Assembly: GCF_021155765.1 (NCBI RefSeq) | Contig: NC_060105.1 | Location: 8,899,001-8,963,000 of the forward strand | Length of the DNA stretch: 64,000 nucleotides | Source: Diprion similis | Taxonomy: Eukaryota > Arthropoda > Insecta > Hymenoptera > Diprionidae | Direction of reading: 5' to 3' | Shown here: one piece after another, positions 1 to 13,120 of the stretch | Layout: every line of letters begins with the position of its first letter | Numbering within the stretch: the first letter of the stretch is position 1 | The notes under the pieces: model-generated | What the model was told of the DNA's origin: nothing | Seen by the model: only the letters and a program-made list of their open reading frames with translations | The model's database searches: none | Made by a program: the position numbers and the translations under genes

Positions 1-214
1 TTCAGGTATATCTTTTTAAACGTATGTTACAAAATGTACACAGTTTTCTTCATTCTTTTTATCGATACAATATATTCTTCAACACTTGCATATTCACTGT
101 TTATGTACTTTACTTGGGGACAGTTACAAGTATCTGGTCATAATAGGAATGATCTAGTAGTTATTTGTTGACATGTTCTTAAGCCACAAAACTACTTTGA
201 TTGATTGAAAACAG

Positions 215-790
215 GTCAACGAGGAGATTCTAAAGGGCCACTGCCTTCCCGAGGTGGACCAGTTCGTGGACCACCAAAATCTACTGAAACTCGTGCATTT
301 CCTGATAGGTAAATTACATTATTACTTTTTATTATTTTGCTATCCCGTCTATAAATTCTTTTAGCCATTTTTCAACAACTATTTGTCATGTGAAAGAATC
401 GATCTCGCTATGAGTAGATATGCTGTAAAAAACTGAGCACCGGTGACTTTGGTTCGGAGTATCATTTTCTTGAAAACTGAAAACCTGCTGCAGTTCAATA
501 ATTGTTAATAATTTTTATTGCTTCCCAAAATAAATAAATAACACGCGTCAATCATTTTCAGAGAGAGGAGAGAAAAGGATAGAGATGACGACATCAACAG
601 GATGCCCAAGGCTAAAGAGGAGCAAATTCCGGTAAGAATCAGTTAGCTGTTCGATGGAAATTTAAAGTTGACGAATTGATCAAATTTTTGATGTAACTAT
701 TGTTTATACATTGTTTTTCAGAACTTTGCAGCTTCCAATAAGTATTCCATACTCCCTGATGACGTGGATCAAGACATTATCGACGATTAG
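215..790 (+). CDS. 3' end of an unidentified gene (three terminal coding exons)
   Basis: Three exons splice in frame: 215-308, 562-631 and 722-790 (TAG at 788-790), joined by GT-AG introns. The first visible exon is rich in Gly, Arg and Pro (GGPVRGPP), the second is highly charged (ERREKDRDDD), and the last ends with NKYSILPDDVDQDIIDD. The tail pattern of a Gly/Arg-rich stretch followed by an Asn-Lys-Tyr-Ser-hydrophobic motif and an acidic end resembles the C-termini of translation-factor or RNA-binding proteins (eIF4G/eIF4B type), but I do not recognise the family with confidence. The gene begins before base 1; bases 1-214 are intron. An ATTAAA follows about 80 bases after the stop. That it is a real gene end is well supported; its function is not. 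Confidence 0.75.
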
Positions 791-866
791 TTCTGATCAC
801 AATAATTTATACTCTCGCAATTGAATTGTGCCACATGTATCATGATTCGTATACATAATGCATATT

Positions 867-872
867 ATTAAA
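867..872 (+). promoter_or_regulatory. Putative polyadenylation signal of the first gene
   Basis: ATTAAA lies 77 bases after the TAG at 788-790, in an AT-rich stretch that ends in an A run at about 894. It is a common variant of AATAAA and fits the expected 3' UTR length. Confidence 0.4.
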
Positions 873-2965
873 TAATTTGTTTTACCTCTCTATTAAAAAA
901 AAAAAAAATCTTGCTGAATGATTTGAGAGTTTGCCCACACATAATTGTCCATTGCATTCATGTTGCTGGATGAATATTGTTGATTTGTATTTAATCTATT
1001 TTATTACTCCATAATAATATAATTACTGCCTTCACAAATATTTACTTAATATTTCGATCTTTGATATTTGATTTAAATAATTTAAGGTAGCACCTTAACA
1101 TCTCTTATAATGAACGATGACCCTATTGTTCACCGAAGTATTTGAAATTTAAGCGCAGTTTACAGCATTTAAGAAAATCGGGACATTAATTTTTTTACTT
1201 AAGATATTTTACCTGATGTACAGTTGCTTCGAGGATATTGTACAATATGTGACGTATACATGTAATATAATAATATCGATGCAAAAAGGACAAACAATTG
1301 AAATGATGAATACACATAAACTTGAAAAACTTACATTTCGTGTTATTAACATTTCCCTTAGCCATGTCTTCCGCTCTCCTTATCAGACTATTCGATTTTC
1401 TAAGCTCTAATAAATTATTGACATCATGATAAGAACCACGTGGGATTCTACTTGGAAATTTTTGCCAGAGGAAAATACTGTATTTTTGCAAAGACGCTTA
1501 TTTCATGCACCATAAATGTAAATTCTTACAAACTAGACAGATTGTCAACTCGTTATCTTTTCACTGCGGTCCCACATAGTAGGTACAAAAAATTGCGTGC
1601 TGCATATTGTGACATTTTATAGTAATATTTCGTCCCGGTAATGTCTCTATTCGGCGGAGGGGGTATTCATTATAAAACTATGACGAAGGGTTAATCATAA
1701 TTATAAAGATTCACCGTGTGGTAGAAAAGTCGAGATGGCTTTGTTACATATTACTGTATTTGGTAGGTATAAACATCTCAATTGTATATCTCAAAAAATC
1801 TGTGTTTCATCGTAATACTCGAAATTCTAAATGGCGGAAACTATCATAATTTACTACGTCAACTAAACTGAGATAAGAAACATCGGTTTCCTTTATTTAC
1901 ATTCGATTTGATTTAAAATATACTATTTGCGAATATATATGTGTATGTAGCAATAAAACAACAAAACTTATAGAAGTTATTACAACTTCGTTATAAGCTC
2001 AAAACGCAAAGACACATTTTATGTTACATAAATTAAATAATGATAATAACGTATTATTAATAAAATATATATTTACAATTATGTACCTATTTTAGTGTAT
2101 AAGAGAATGACCGAAATTAATTACAAAATCCAATGTATTCGACACTGGATTCGAATCTATCTGACGGGGCTAGAATTCTAATTGCTATTCGTCTCCTAGA
2201 GTGCATACAAGCTACAGCAAACTGCGTCAACGGTAACGTTGTTATGGGTAAAAAACATACTGGTATTTTTTTTTTCAATATCGAGCAGTCACACAAAAAT
2301 AAAATATGTAACTTGAGTAGTGACGGGATAATCGTGCAAGTATTTCTTTCAATCGATTTCATGTGCTTCCGGCGATAACTTTTCTGATGACATTTATCTA
2401 CTAAAACATTTTAATTAAAATTCGTATCCAACATGTCAAAATACCATGTGGTTGTAGAAAATACACTAGTATCTAGCATTGATTTTATTCTAAATGATAG
2501 TTCCAATTCTAATCATGTCATACGAAAAGAATTGAATAGCATAAGTTTTACATACATTTTGTGTAATATTATACAGCACGGATAAAGATCATTTATACTA
2601 TACTGTTATTTAATTTTTGTTATTAAAGTTGCTTTCAGAAATTATGGTTAAATGAACATGATGCCATGAACCCGTGAAAATCTTATTACCATTTTAATGT
2701 TGCCAACAGAATAGCACGCTTGCTTTCATACATGTATATAAATTTTTTGAGCACGAAATGGTACTGAAAGCTTGGCAGTGTTAGAAGAGTACCTAATTTG
2801 AAAAAAGAAGATATGAATTTTTGGTAACATGACGTATTTATAGCGTAACCGGTACATTTTTTTGCTCAACGCTGAGAAAGAAAAGGAAGAAGAAAAAAAT
2901 CATGTTTCAACGTTGAAAACTGCTGGGCAAAAAAGGGAGGCTTTGGTACAGCATATCACGTTCGA
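873..2965. other. AT-rich spacer between the first gene and atk
   Basis: About 2 kb between the 3' end of the first gene and the stop codon of atk, so the part next to 2966 should hold the atk 3' UTR. I see no recognisable gene here apart from a weak candidate pair of minus-strand exons at 1335-1615. The other short open frames overlap each other on both strands and have no family signature. Confidence 0.5.
1335..1615 (-). CDS. Candidate first two exons of a small unnamed protein
   Basis: On the minus strand an ATG at 1615-1613 opens a 29-base exon (1587-1615, MSQYAARNF). A GT donor with GTACCT follows, then a CAG acceptor and a second exon (1335-1477) that stays in frame and ends at a strong GTAAGT donor. 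The second exon reads through SRIPRGSYHDVNNLLELRK and LIRRAEDMAKG, a charged, helix-like composition unlike random AT-rich sequence. No downstream exon could be placed and no family was recognised. The first donor is weak. It may be a chance open frame. Confidence 0.22.
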
Positions 2966-5900
2966 TTATCTGTCAAATTTGTTCTCACGATCAGACGAGT
3001 AAGTCATGTAAACCGGTAGATTAGGATTTTCGTAGTAGCCATAAATCGGTTGCGACATTGGCCTGTGCATCGGCTGCAGCATGTGCATCGGTTGTACCAT
3101 GGGCATCATAGGTAAAGGAGTGTGAACGGGGGATCCTGATATCCCGGACATGTTGTTACCGTGACCCAGCACAGAACCGTTATACGACCCCATGTAAAGG
3201 TCTTGATTAGCTTTTCCCGAGTAAGTGCTGCCCGGCCTGATAACCGAGGCTTCGTGAATGCTGGAAGCCATAGCTGCCATGCGAGCCTCGTTTACCTGAT
3301 TGCTCCATCTCAACCGGCAAATGCATATGAGTATGACCACGATTGCAACGATCGCAAAAACTCCTCCAACAATACCGATGACCAAAGTGTCGTCGGTGGT
3401 TGTGGCATTGCTGCCAGTTGGCGACGTCGCGTCGCCGTTGTGATACTTCTTATTATTATCCTGCGTCGTTGGAGCCGCGGTCCAAATTATTTCCGGTTCG
3501 GATGTCGTGGATCGCATAGCCGCCGTGGGATCGGTCGAGTCAAATTTCGTGGATGATGTACTGTCACAGCTCAGATGATTTTCCTTCAGATCCGTGATGT
3601 ACCTTCCAGCCACGTGCTCAGGGCTCGCGCATTTTATTGCTGGACCGCCTGTCTTATGCTTCGACATCGTCAGCCAACGCCAAAGCGGTATCGCCTCGCA
3701 GTCGCATTTTATGGGGTTCGAATCCAGGCCCTTAAGAACGATGGTGTCACTCCTGTCTTCCAAAGCGGCGATAAACTGCTGTGGCAACCTGGAGAATCGG
3801 CTCCCGGCTACGTCCAAGATGACCTTCGTGGACCGGGGTACTGGGAAGAACAACGCGTTTGGAATCGTGTCAATCGATGTACCCTTCAGCCCAATGGTTA
3901 ATTCGGGGTTCCTGACTCCTACCAGGGAACTCGAGAGGACATTTCGCAGCCTCTCTCCTCGCAAAGTTAGCGAACGTAAACGGGGGTGAGATCTAATGGA
4001 CAGCTGCTCGTTGCCGACTGTGGAGTCCTTGATTTCAATATCCACAACTTCGATGCCGTTCATGTACTTCAGGATACCTTGAACGTCGAAGTATCCAAGT
4101 CGCGGATAATCGTAGGCGTGCAAAGACTTGAGCTTTCCCAGTGTCTTGAAGGCGTTCCTTTCGATCCTGTTGCAGTCTGGTAGATCGACCATTTTCAATT
4201 CCTGAAGGGCGTTAAGACCGCCAAAACTACTCTCGTTTACAGCCTTGATTGCGTTATGCGAAATGTCCAAGGTGCGGAGCACTGAAAGAGTTTTGAAAGT
4301 TTCAATCAAGTTTGTGAAGTCTGTTATATTATTTCTAGATATGTCCAGGCTCTCCAGCATGGTAGTGCGCTCCAGAGCGACTGGTCCAATGTCGCTTATG
4401 TTGTTTCCCGATACATTCAAGTGTCGTAAGAACGGTGTTTCCAACCTTGCTATGGCTCTGATCCCCGTATTCGCGAGATTGAGCAATCGCAGTATCTTTG
4501 CCTCTCCTAGAATTCCGCGTACAGCATTTTCGCTCAATGGATTCCCCGACAAGTCCAGCTCCTTGACATTGCTGACGGTGTCTTGATTGAATACTTCTAC
4601 CAATTTGTTGTTGGCCATGTTCAAACTGTAGAGTGACTGAGACTGTTTCTGCAACGCTTTAACCGGTATTTGAACAAATTTATTTCCGGATAAATTTATG
4701 TTCTCCAAAGCTCGAAGTCTTGATGAGTCGAACATCGTTTCAGGCAAGGAAGTAAGCTTGTTGTTTGAAAGATCGAGGTATTTTAATCGAAGTATGCCTT
4801 CCATGGTTCGTTCGCTGAGCAGTTCCAAATTGTTGTTTGCCAAACGTATAGTTTGGAGCTGCGTTGAGTTGTGGAAAGCTAGCTCGTCTACGGACTCTAA
4901 TTTATTACCCGATAAATCCAACGTCTTGAGCCGGGCCACTTGAGAGAACGCGAACTCGTTTATGCCGATCAACATATTGTTGGATAGGTCGACATCTTCT
5001 AAGAATTGCAACGGCTTGATAAAATCACTAGGGAAGTAAGTGAAACGATTGTTTGAGAGATCGATTTCTCTCAGTCTTGGATGGATAACGAATGCCGTGG
5101 GGGACAGGTAGCTGAGTAGATTATCGGATAAATTCAATACTTCCAGACCAGTTCCCGTGTTAAAAAACTCGCCGCCAAATGAGACTAATTTATTCCCCCG
5201 TAGATTTAGCTCGTACAAATTAATCAAACTGACAAAAGCACCTTTTTGAATGCTCTCAATAGCATTGAACGAGAGATCGATCGATGAAAGATTGTAAAGA
5301 TATTGGAAGGTACCTTCTCCAATTTCTTGCAAATAATTACCGGTCAGCGAAACCTTCTCAAGTGATTCCAAATTGAGGAACAGAATCGAAGGTAAAACTT
5401 TGAGCCCGGTATAAGAAATGTCAAGTGTTCTTAGCATGGGCGGAAAAATTGGTGGAAATCCACCGTAAAGCGGATTACTGCTTAAATTCAAATACCGTAA
5501 GTTTGTCATTATAGTAAAAGTTTCCGCGGAAACGCGTTTCAGTAAATTTCCAGCCAGGTTCAAGGAAACCAAATTCGTTAAAGGAAGTTCTCCAATTACC
5601 GTTAAACGGTTATTAGAGAGATCCAGGTTCTCCAAGCTGTCTTCTATCCCGATAAACGTATTCGGAGACAGAGATGATATCACGTTACCGTTCAGTTCGA
5701 TACTATTTAAAACTTCAAAATTTTCAAACAAGCGAGCGGGTATTTCTCGAACTAAATTACGGGACAATCCCAATGTCCGAAGGGTCGCAGATGATGTACG
5801 CAGAAGATCGATCGAAAGGGCTGCTATTCGATTGTACTCGATATGCAGATGTGTGAGAGCAGGAAGCCGAGACAATGCCGATCCAGGTACCAGCAGGATA

Positions 5901-8900
5901 TTGTTATCCTGCAGGGATATCCACTTCAGATTTGTCAAGCCCTCGAACGCGGATTCTTCGATCTGAAAATAAGTCAGTGTTGATTTTGGTGAATTTAGAA
6001 ATAATCGTTTGACACTGCTTTCTATATGATTGAGTGGCTGGTTACCGTGCGCAGTGCATTTAGGCTCAAATCAAGACGAATGAGACTAGAAAGACTTGAG
6101 AATGCGTTCACTCCTAGACGAGCTATGTTGTTCCTGCTCAGATCCAGAACTTCTAGCTCCGTTAATCCAGATAAATGTGTTTGTTCAATTTCCTGAAAAT
6201 CGTATTGAATTTGATTAAATGCCTCTTCCTTGTTATTAATACCATGTATAATGTGTTCAGGTGTATTTTTGAACTATGGTAAAACGTTTTATATCAAAAA
6301 TCTAACGTTTGCAACACGATCTATTACGAAACACATTACAATCAAAGTATTATACATAATACACTAAAGTAAATGAGTTATATACATTAAAGCAAAAAAC
6401 TTACACTGATCAAATTGTTGGACAGGTTTAGGAAAGTCAACGCATACAAATGCCTCAAAGCAACGGTCGGAAATTCCTTGAAGTAATTTATGGACAGGTC
6501 AAGCTGTGCCAAATTGGAGGCTCCTGAAAGCGTTATTCATCACGTAGAGAAATAATTCTTTCAACAGATACTGCTTACGATATAATAACTGAACTGTAAT
6601 TTAAAGAAATGCAAATGTGAGACAATGAGACCAAGTCTACCACTCCAATAGGTATACAACGGTTCATCACAACGATGTAAGTCAAGTGTAATGATGAATA
6701 TATACAATTGTGAAAATAAACGTGGGAAAATCTTCTACTGTAACGGTGAGAATTCCTCGCGGATGCTTGGGTGAGGTCAGGTAAACCACAATCTGGTATA
6801 GTACAATAATCTGCACTTGAAACTACGACGATATAAACTATACTATACAATGGGGAAGAAAACTCTCAGGGTTAACTATTCTCATCGAGGTCATCGTAAC
6901 CGAGTCATCGCACTATTTTCATTCAACCTATGTAGGTAATCATTTTCCTTGATTCAACGTAGGCACACTTCGGGCGGGGCATGCGCTACATAACAGGTTT
7001 CATAGAGTTTTCTCCCAAACAGTAAAGGACATCGTCACTGACAAGTTTTTAGCCCATTTTTCTACTCTGTCGAAGAGCCTATTCATAGCCACGTATTTTC
7101 ACATTTCTACGGTGTGAAAAGAAAATTTATTTCCACGATATTTCGCGTAAGGGTGTAGTTAAAATTTGCTCAAATTAGGCTTTAAACATGGTTACTCAAT
7201 TTGGGAACTTGGCCAAAATGTTTCTGAACTCGACAATTGATTTATAATAATATTGCAGCAATGAAGCTGCTTCAGCGCATCAAAGTAATTAAAGTAGTCT
7301 TCTTTTCATGAAACAAATATACATATACATACATACATACATATATATATATATATATGTATAAATGATTCTGAAGCTATGATTCAAGTGGTACATTGAA
7401 AAAATAATTGCAGCCTAATTATGCAACGGTTTAATTGGCAACAGATTTCGCTCCAGCGTTTGGTAATTCTTTACGTTCTACTCCAAGGTTTGAATAATAT
7501 GTATAGTTGTTGGTATACATGCGAATTTAGGACGCGGATTAATTTTGCGGCAGAGCGAGTTACACTTGTCATTAGAGTCCTGATTATTTTACGAATAATA
7601 TACAAAACACGTTCCGAAACTTTCTAAACACCTAAATTTAAGCAGAAATTCAAGAATCATTGTATATTATCATAATAATAACCATGCATTATGACCCGTG
7701 AAATACTGTTACTATTACCTTTGAAAACGTCGCTGTTGAAACGCGTTAAATCGTTGTGGGAAACGTTGAGAGAAACGAGATTTTCTAGAGCAACAAAAGC
7801 TTCGTCATCCATATGCGAAATGCTGTTCCAACTGAGGTTCAACACTTCTAGAGATTTGCTGATGCCAATGAAGGTGTCACGCATCACGGATCCTGGATGC
7901 AAAAAGAATTAAATAATTGATGTATATCTTCGAAAAGGCTGACGTTGCTAATTAGCCAATTAGTTTTCTTGAGCGTCAATTAATTTACCGATGTTATTGC
8001 GAGACAGAGACAGTAGTTTGATGGCTTCCGGTCCTTTCAGCGAAGCGGCAGGCACAGAAGTCAAATTATTTCCATCCAAGTAGAGCTCTTCGAGTTTCCA
8101 GCATCCCTTAAAAATGCCCTCCTCGATGCTGCGCAGCCCGTTTTGACCAAGATCGAGAACTCTGAGTTCCCTCATTTCGTGAAACTCGTTGCTCGAAAAT
8201 ATCGGGTTCAAATTGTCTCCGAGTAAATTCCCGGCCAACCTAAGCTCCTGGAGACGGCTTTGAGACTGCAAAAGCCGGTCCATAAGTTTGGTTATCGAAT
8301 TTTTGGACAAGTCCAATTTTTCCACCGGCAATCCAACGCTTAGAAGATCCTCTGGCAGAGTTTTGTAACCGACGGTTTTTTGGCTAAACGATACTACAGG
8401 CTGTTGTTTCAACCCCTCGATCACGTCCCGGGTGAATATCACACCGTCGCAATTCATCGTAATCGCCCGCTGGTGAGTCGGCGACCAGGAACATTTGCAA
8501 GGCACCGAAAGGTCTCTTTTTAATTCCACGCAAGGCCGCCATTCCTGAGTGTAGATAGGTGACAAAATTTGCAAGAAAACCGCGATTACGATCAGCGATT
8601 CACTCCGCGTCGCCCGGTGCCTGTAAATAGCGAAAAGACAAGATTGAGCATTTGCAAGAGGTAAGTACGATTTTGTAAGAGCGTATTTCAGACAGCTGAG
8701 GATATTTTTTAGTGAAAAATAAAATTTAGATGGATTCTCATCAGTCAAAAAATACTTTGTAAAGTTCTTTTCGTTATTAAAAATTTTAGCATTTGTGTTA
8801 TAAAGATCAATGAAAATTCTTATCCTTCGCACACTTTGAAATGATAAAAAAACTAATTGTCTGTAGATACGATTGCGTAGAGCTATGAGAACAGATCCTA

Positions 8901-11900
8901 TAAGTTTCACAAATGTTTAATTGATCCGGAATCTAAACTGTAGAAAGAGAAACCACTACTAGATATCGGAACTATAATTCTGGCATATATAGAGGAACAT
9001 GAATATGTATGATTACTGTTAATGTCAAGGGGACATTGACGTCCGTAAGTACGCACAACGAGTAAAATGATATACGAGAAACTATCGTACAATAAACCGT
9101 GTGTGCGTACATTCATATCGCATAGACTATCGAGGAAATGAACTGAATACCACAGCATAAACACCAGGTTCAGCATCCTGCCTTTCTAAAGAAGGTATAA
9201 TACCATTCATACCTATGTATATATAATGTATACGTTATATATAGGTGCTGATTTGATCCATACGCTGTTTTTCCGGTGTAACAATTTCGGAACAATATTA
9301 ACACGAAGCAAGAGGTTAAAAATAAAATGACCTTACTATTATTATTACTATTTAGCATAATTTATGTCTTGATTTTTACGCATCTTACGCCACAATTCAA
9401 TTTAAATACAACGGCCGTTGCGTATTATTATTATCGTGTAGATCGGGTAAAAAATAATCGCACTTTATTTCAGCGATAAATCAGTTGAGAAAATTTTTGT
9501 CGAAATATTTTTTATTCCTAGTAAAAAATTTTGTTAAAAATTGTGTAACGTTTGACATTGAATTTTACAGGAATCCAGCCATTCTGCTGTAACTATCATG
9601 AATTACCAATGACCGCGATGAACTGCAATAAGTTCCGTAATCAGAGCCCGAACATTCAGTCGTATGGCCTACTATAAAAGAGAGTCAAGTCGCATCGGTT
9701 CCCTTGAATAATAATTGGCACAAATAAAACTGTTTAAAATGTAAAACGAAGCAGTATGTTTCTTGAATTAATTAGCGGACGTTCATTACGTATATTGCGA
9801 AAAAGAGACGAATAAAAGTGCGTGTAAGGTCGAAGCAATGATCAGTTATACGCCTAATATATACATATATAAATGTAGACGCGTGCACAGTGTACGTGGC
9901 GTGAATGCAAAGCGTGAAACATGCTCATCGGGACTAACAATAATTTAGAAATCTTTTTCCTTAATTGCTTAACTCGTAGTGCAGCTGCTAATCCACGCGT
10001 TCACAGAGGCACTGAATAACTCAGGTAAAGCGTAAGTAGTTAGTAATACTGATTTTCATGAAAGAAAAGAGATGATGAAACTATACGAGCCTTGTATACA
10101 AATTTTATCACGATTCTAAATCATCGATTAATCGGCAAGTCTCTCTTATGCAATAATCGTATCACGGAAGCCTAAATAAGGTATCCAGAATGATTCGTGC
10201 AAAATTTGCAAGCTTTTAAGTACATCGTTTAATTTTCACGCTGTTACATAAATGCATATAATATAGACGCATAATTTTTATTCGTTAATAATTTTTTTTT
10301 TTTCCGAGTTACGCGATTCATCGAGATTACAGATTATTTTATCAGTTATTTTACTTTCTCCTTGTCAATGCTGTCGCGTATTCAACTAGTTATGGACAAT
10401 TACACGCATCTTTGGTACGAGTAATTAACAATTATTTAATATTGTAACATGGTCGTTTACCAGCGGCAGTTATCTTAGTTACGCGAAATGGCCTGCGTGA
10501 AAGTTCACGTCTTAATGTTACGCGCCTCGATCTCGACTCGCATCAGGTGTGTTACACAGATTCTCTCAGCGAAACCACGTGCGTCCTTAGGTATATAACA
10601 ATATTTCAATCTGTTGTAGTAAAAGACTTTTGAAAAAGAAACTCAAAACCCTCATGATTATCGGTTGCATTGCTCGCGTTACATGCAATATTTATTGCAG
10701 CCTCGATGGAAATTGAATTCTATGAGAAGGTGATAAAACGAAGGAGTTACAAAAATTTGCAGATTTGCTTTCCTATGACATCCCATTCCCATATTAATTA
10801 TTTAGAAAAATATCGTATCCGATTTCATTAAATTCTATTACAATTATAATTCTCCAGACTGTTTCTACAAGTGCTAGTTTAAAAAATACTAGAGGAAAGT
10901 GAAAAGTAAAGAAAAAGAGAATACACAAAAAAGGGTTATCCGGAATATTACAGGCGTGTCACGCATTAAAATTTTCACCGCTTTCCATTTGTGAGTGCTG
11001 TGCATAATTGAAACGTCTTTATTCCGTACTTACACCTATACTATGCCACATTGTTTTGTATACATGCAATCCTTTGAATGAAAAATAATCTTTCATGTCA
11101 CTGTGAAAGTTCGACGATGATACAGATTATTTCTGCGTGAGAACAAACGAACGTTACGAAACATCTTTAAACCAAGAATCTTGGTGTCTTTTTATCACTT
11201 ATTGTTGTCGTTGCCGCATTTTGTATGATTGTTTATACTCTGTGTGTAATATATAGTTGTAAAAAAAAAGCTCCGTGGGTTGAAATTCTTTCACACCTGA
11301 CCGCGACCGCTGCAGGCATTAAGAATCAGAAACCATGTACACGCACTTGAAGACACTGAGGAATTTTAATTCTCTCCATATCTGTGAGGCCTGCGATACT
11401 CGCTGGGCTCTTGGGCAAAACCCAATGACCTTTTACCAGTGACGAGATAGACGCAACACGCGGTCACTGCAAAATACCTGCGTTATTCTTTATCGTCATC
11501 TCGATGTAAAAGTTAAAATGATCGATGAATCATACACAGAGCCGAGTTTCTGCACTGTTACGATTGTCACGTTGTGGCAAAATACTGACAATTTATTTTG
11601 TCGTTCAGGTTTATACAAATTTCAGAAATGAAGATATTTCTCAGAGCTTGGACATCGCTGTATACCTGGTCTCAAGGTGTGACGCATGAGGAAAAAATTC
11701 AGCTCATTTCTGGTCTGCGTACAAAAATAATTATGACGGTATATAAAAACGAGCCAGCTTGTTCACGTTTATGTATAATGAACGTAAAATCGCACATTGT
11801 TACAATAATTACGAGCGCAAACTCCAAGTGTTCGGAAACAATTGTTTTTACATGAAATTCAAGATAGAGATAATAGTATGTCTTGTTTTATTCAGCATTG

Positions 11901-12518
11901 CAAAATGACTCTGTTATGTGATTCGTGTAATTGTTCAGATCTGTTTCTGGTTAAAAAAACATACAAGTCTTTAGTATAAATATAGTACGTAATAGAATGA
12001 AACAAGTATTCAGTCAACTATTCTTTATATGACAAAAAAGATAGGTTGTAGTCATTCCAATAAGACTGTTAATCAGTTTATAACATCGTAGACCTACTTC
12101 GGAAAAAGGCCCATGGCCATGGAAGACGCATTTTGAATTTGTTGATGGGTCAGTTACGAAATTGATCGACCTAAAAACACGATTCCCGCACTCAATCTGC
12201 GGTTGGTATAATATTATAATATATTATTTGTTATTCGAGGGTCAGTGAAATCCTTGTGTAATCAAAAATGAAAGAAAGTGTCACCGAAACTGAGGAAATT
12301 TTGTATTTCCGTATATAACGTGATAAATGGATGGCCTTAATACTGAGAACAAATATTGAAAGATGAGTACGAACACCGGGGTACACGAATACCTTCTGCA
12401 GTGATCGAAAACAGGTCGCCGCCTTTTCAGAATCAATGAATATTCAAAAAGCAAATGAAATGGTTAATGTACACGTGTGCCTAACGATCACAGACGTACA
12501 CAAGTATACTCACGCCAT
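2966..12518 (-). CDS. atk: Artichoke: leucine-rich-repeat transmembrane/matrix protein
   Basis: Six coding exons on the minus strand: 12514-12518 (ATGGC), 7989-8620, 7719-7892, 6405-6523, 6046-6192 and 2966-5962, with phases closing to 1357 codons plus TAA. The first exon gives only Met-Ala and two-thirds of nothing more; joined to the second it makes a signal peptide of about 27 residues (MAHRATRSES then a hydrophobic run). A Cys-rich cap (PCVELKRDLSVPCKC) and over 30 LRRs follow (about residues 85-1100; 24-residue LxxLxLxxNxL units). An LRRCT cap comes next (CDCEAIPLWRWL, near 1112), then a Thr/Ser-rich stalk, one membrane helix (about 1218-1241) and a 116-residue Met/Pro/Tyr-rich tail. The order and wording of many repeats match Drosophila Artichoke as I remember it, including FFNTGTG, FPVPRS and VQGILKYMNGIEV. 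That protein is a matrix-associated LRR factor needed for ciliated sense organs. Chaoptin is the next-best family. Confidence 0.85.
8621..12513. other. First intron of atk
   Basis: A 3.9-kb intron separates the five-base first coding exon from the signal-peptide exon: donor GTGAGT just below 12514, acceptor TTTACAG just above 8620. The sequence is AT-rich, with a few scattered short open frames on both strands that do not look like genes. A first intron of this size next to a promoter is a plausible place for enhancers, but I see no specific motif cluster I would defend. Confidence 0.6.
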
Positions 12519-13120
12519 GGCTGTTGAAGCCGAGACAAACTAATCTCAGAAGGTTTCGAGGTCAATCGTTGATCTCCACAGCATTCGTCCGAATAAAGGA
12601 ATCCAACTTAGACTCTCGGCCCACTTGGTCCAGTCTTCAGCTCCGAGATCGGCGGAAACTTTTTCATCCGAACAATGCACAGAGATTGATCTCACGAAGT
12701 AAACACTGCAAAGTCGCCGCACTTGTTATTTGCCGAAGAACCGGTAAGCCGATTTTCGCGATGGTTTTATGCAGGCGAGAACGATCGGCAGCGAAAATTA
12801 AAACGAATGACGATAACGATGACGATGATCGAGGGCGGAGGCTGGCTGCAGCGACGATTGACCACCGGGAGAGTGATCGGTTGGATTGTAGAAGAGTGTT
12901 TTTCGGTCTATCTCTCTCCTCTCCTCGCCTCTTTCACGATGTTGCCTCCTCGTAACGGGGAATCTGGTATCGAAGGAAGGCTGCTCGCGGAGATTACGGT
13001 ACAGGGAGATGGAGGAGGAGGAGGAGGAGGAGGATCGGTGAGAACGCGAGAGAACGGGACGCGAAACTAACCAACCAAGTATTATCCGCCGTACTTGAGT
13101 CAAGTCTTGAGCTGGCAAGT
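12519..13120 (-). promoter_or_regulatory. Likely 5' UTR and promoter of atk
   Basis: This stretch is clearly richer in G+C and CpG than its surroundings and lies immediately upstream, on the minus strand, of the atk ATG (context CAACAGCCATGGC, followed by a GTGAGT donor). It carries a GGA microsatellite near 13.0 kb. Several overlapping open frames on both strands arise only because stops are rare in GC-rich DNA. The transcription start site cannot be placed from sequence alone. Confidence 0.5.
13006..13034. repeat. (GGA)n microsatellite
   Basis: Around eight near-perfect GGA units inside the GC-rich 5' region of atk. Confidence 0.8.

Noticed and set aside
3161-4943. Several plus-strand open frames opposite atk
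   Set aside because: They are antisense shadows of the LRR coding sequence, with no independent evidence.
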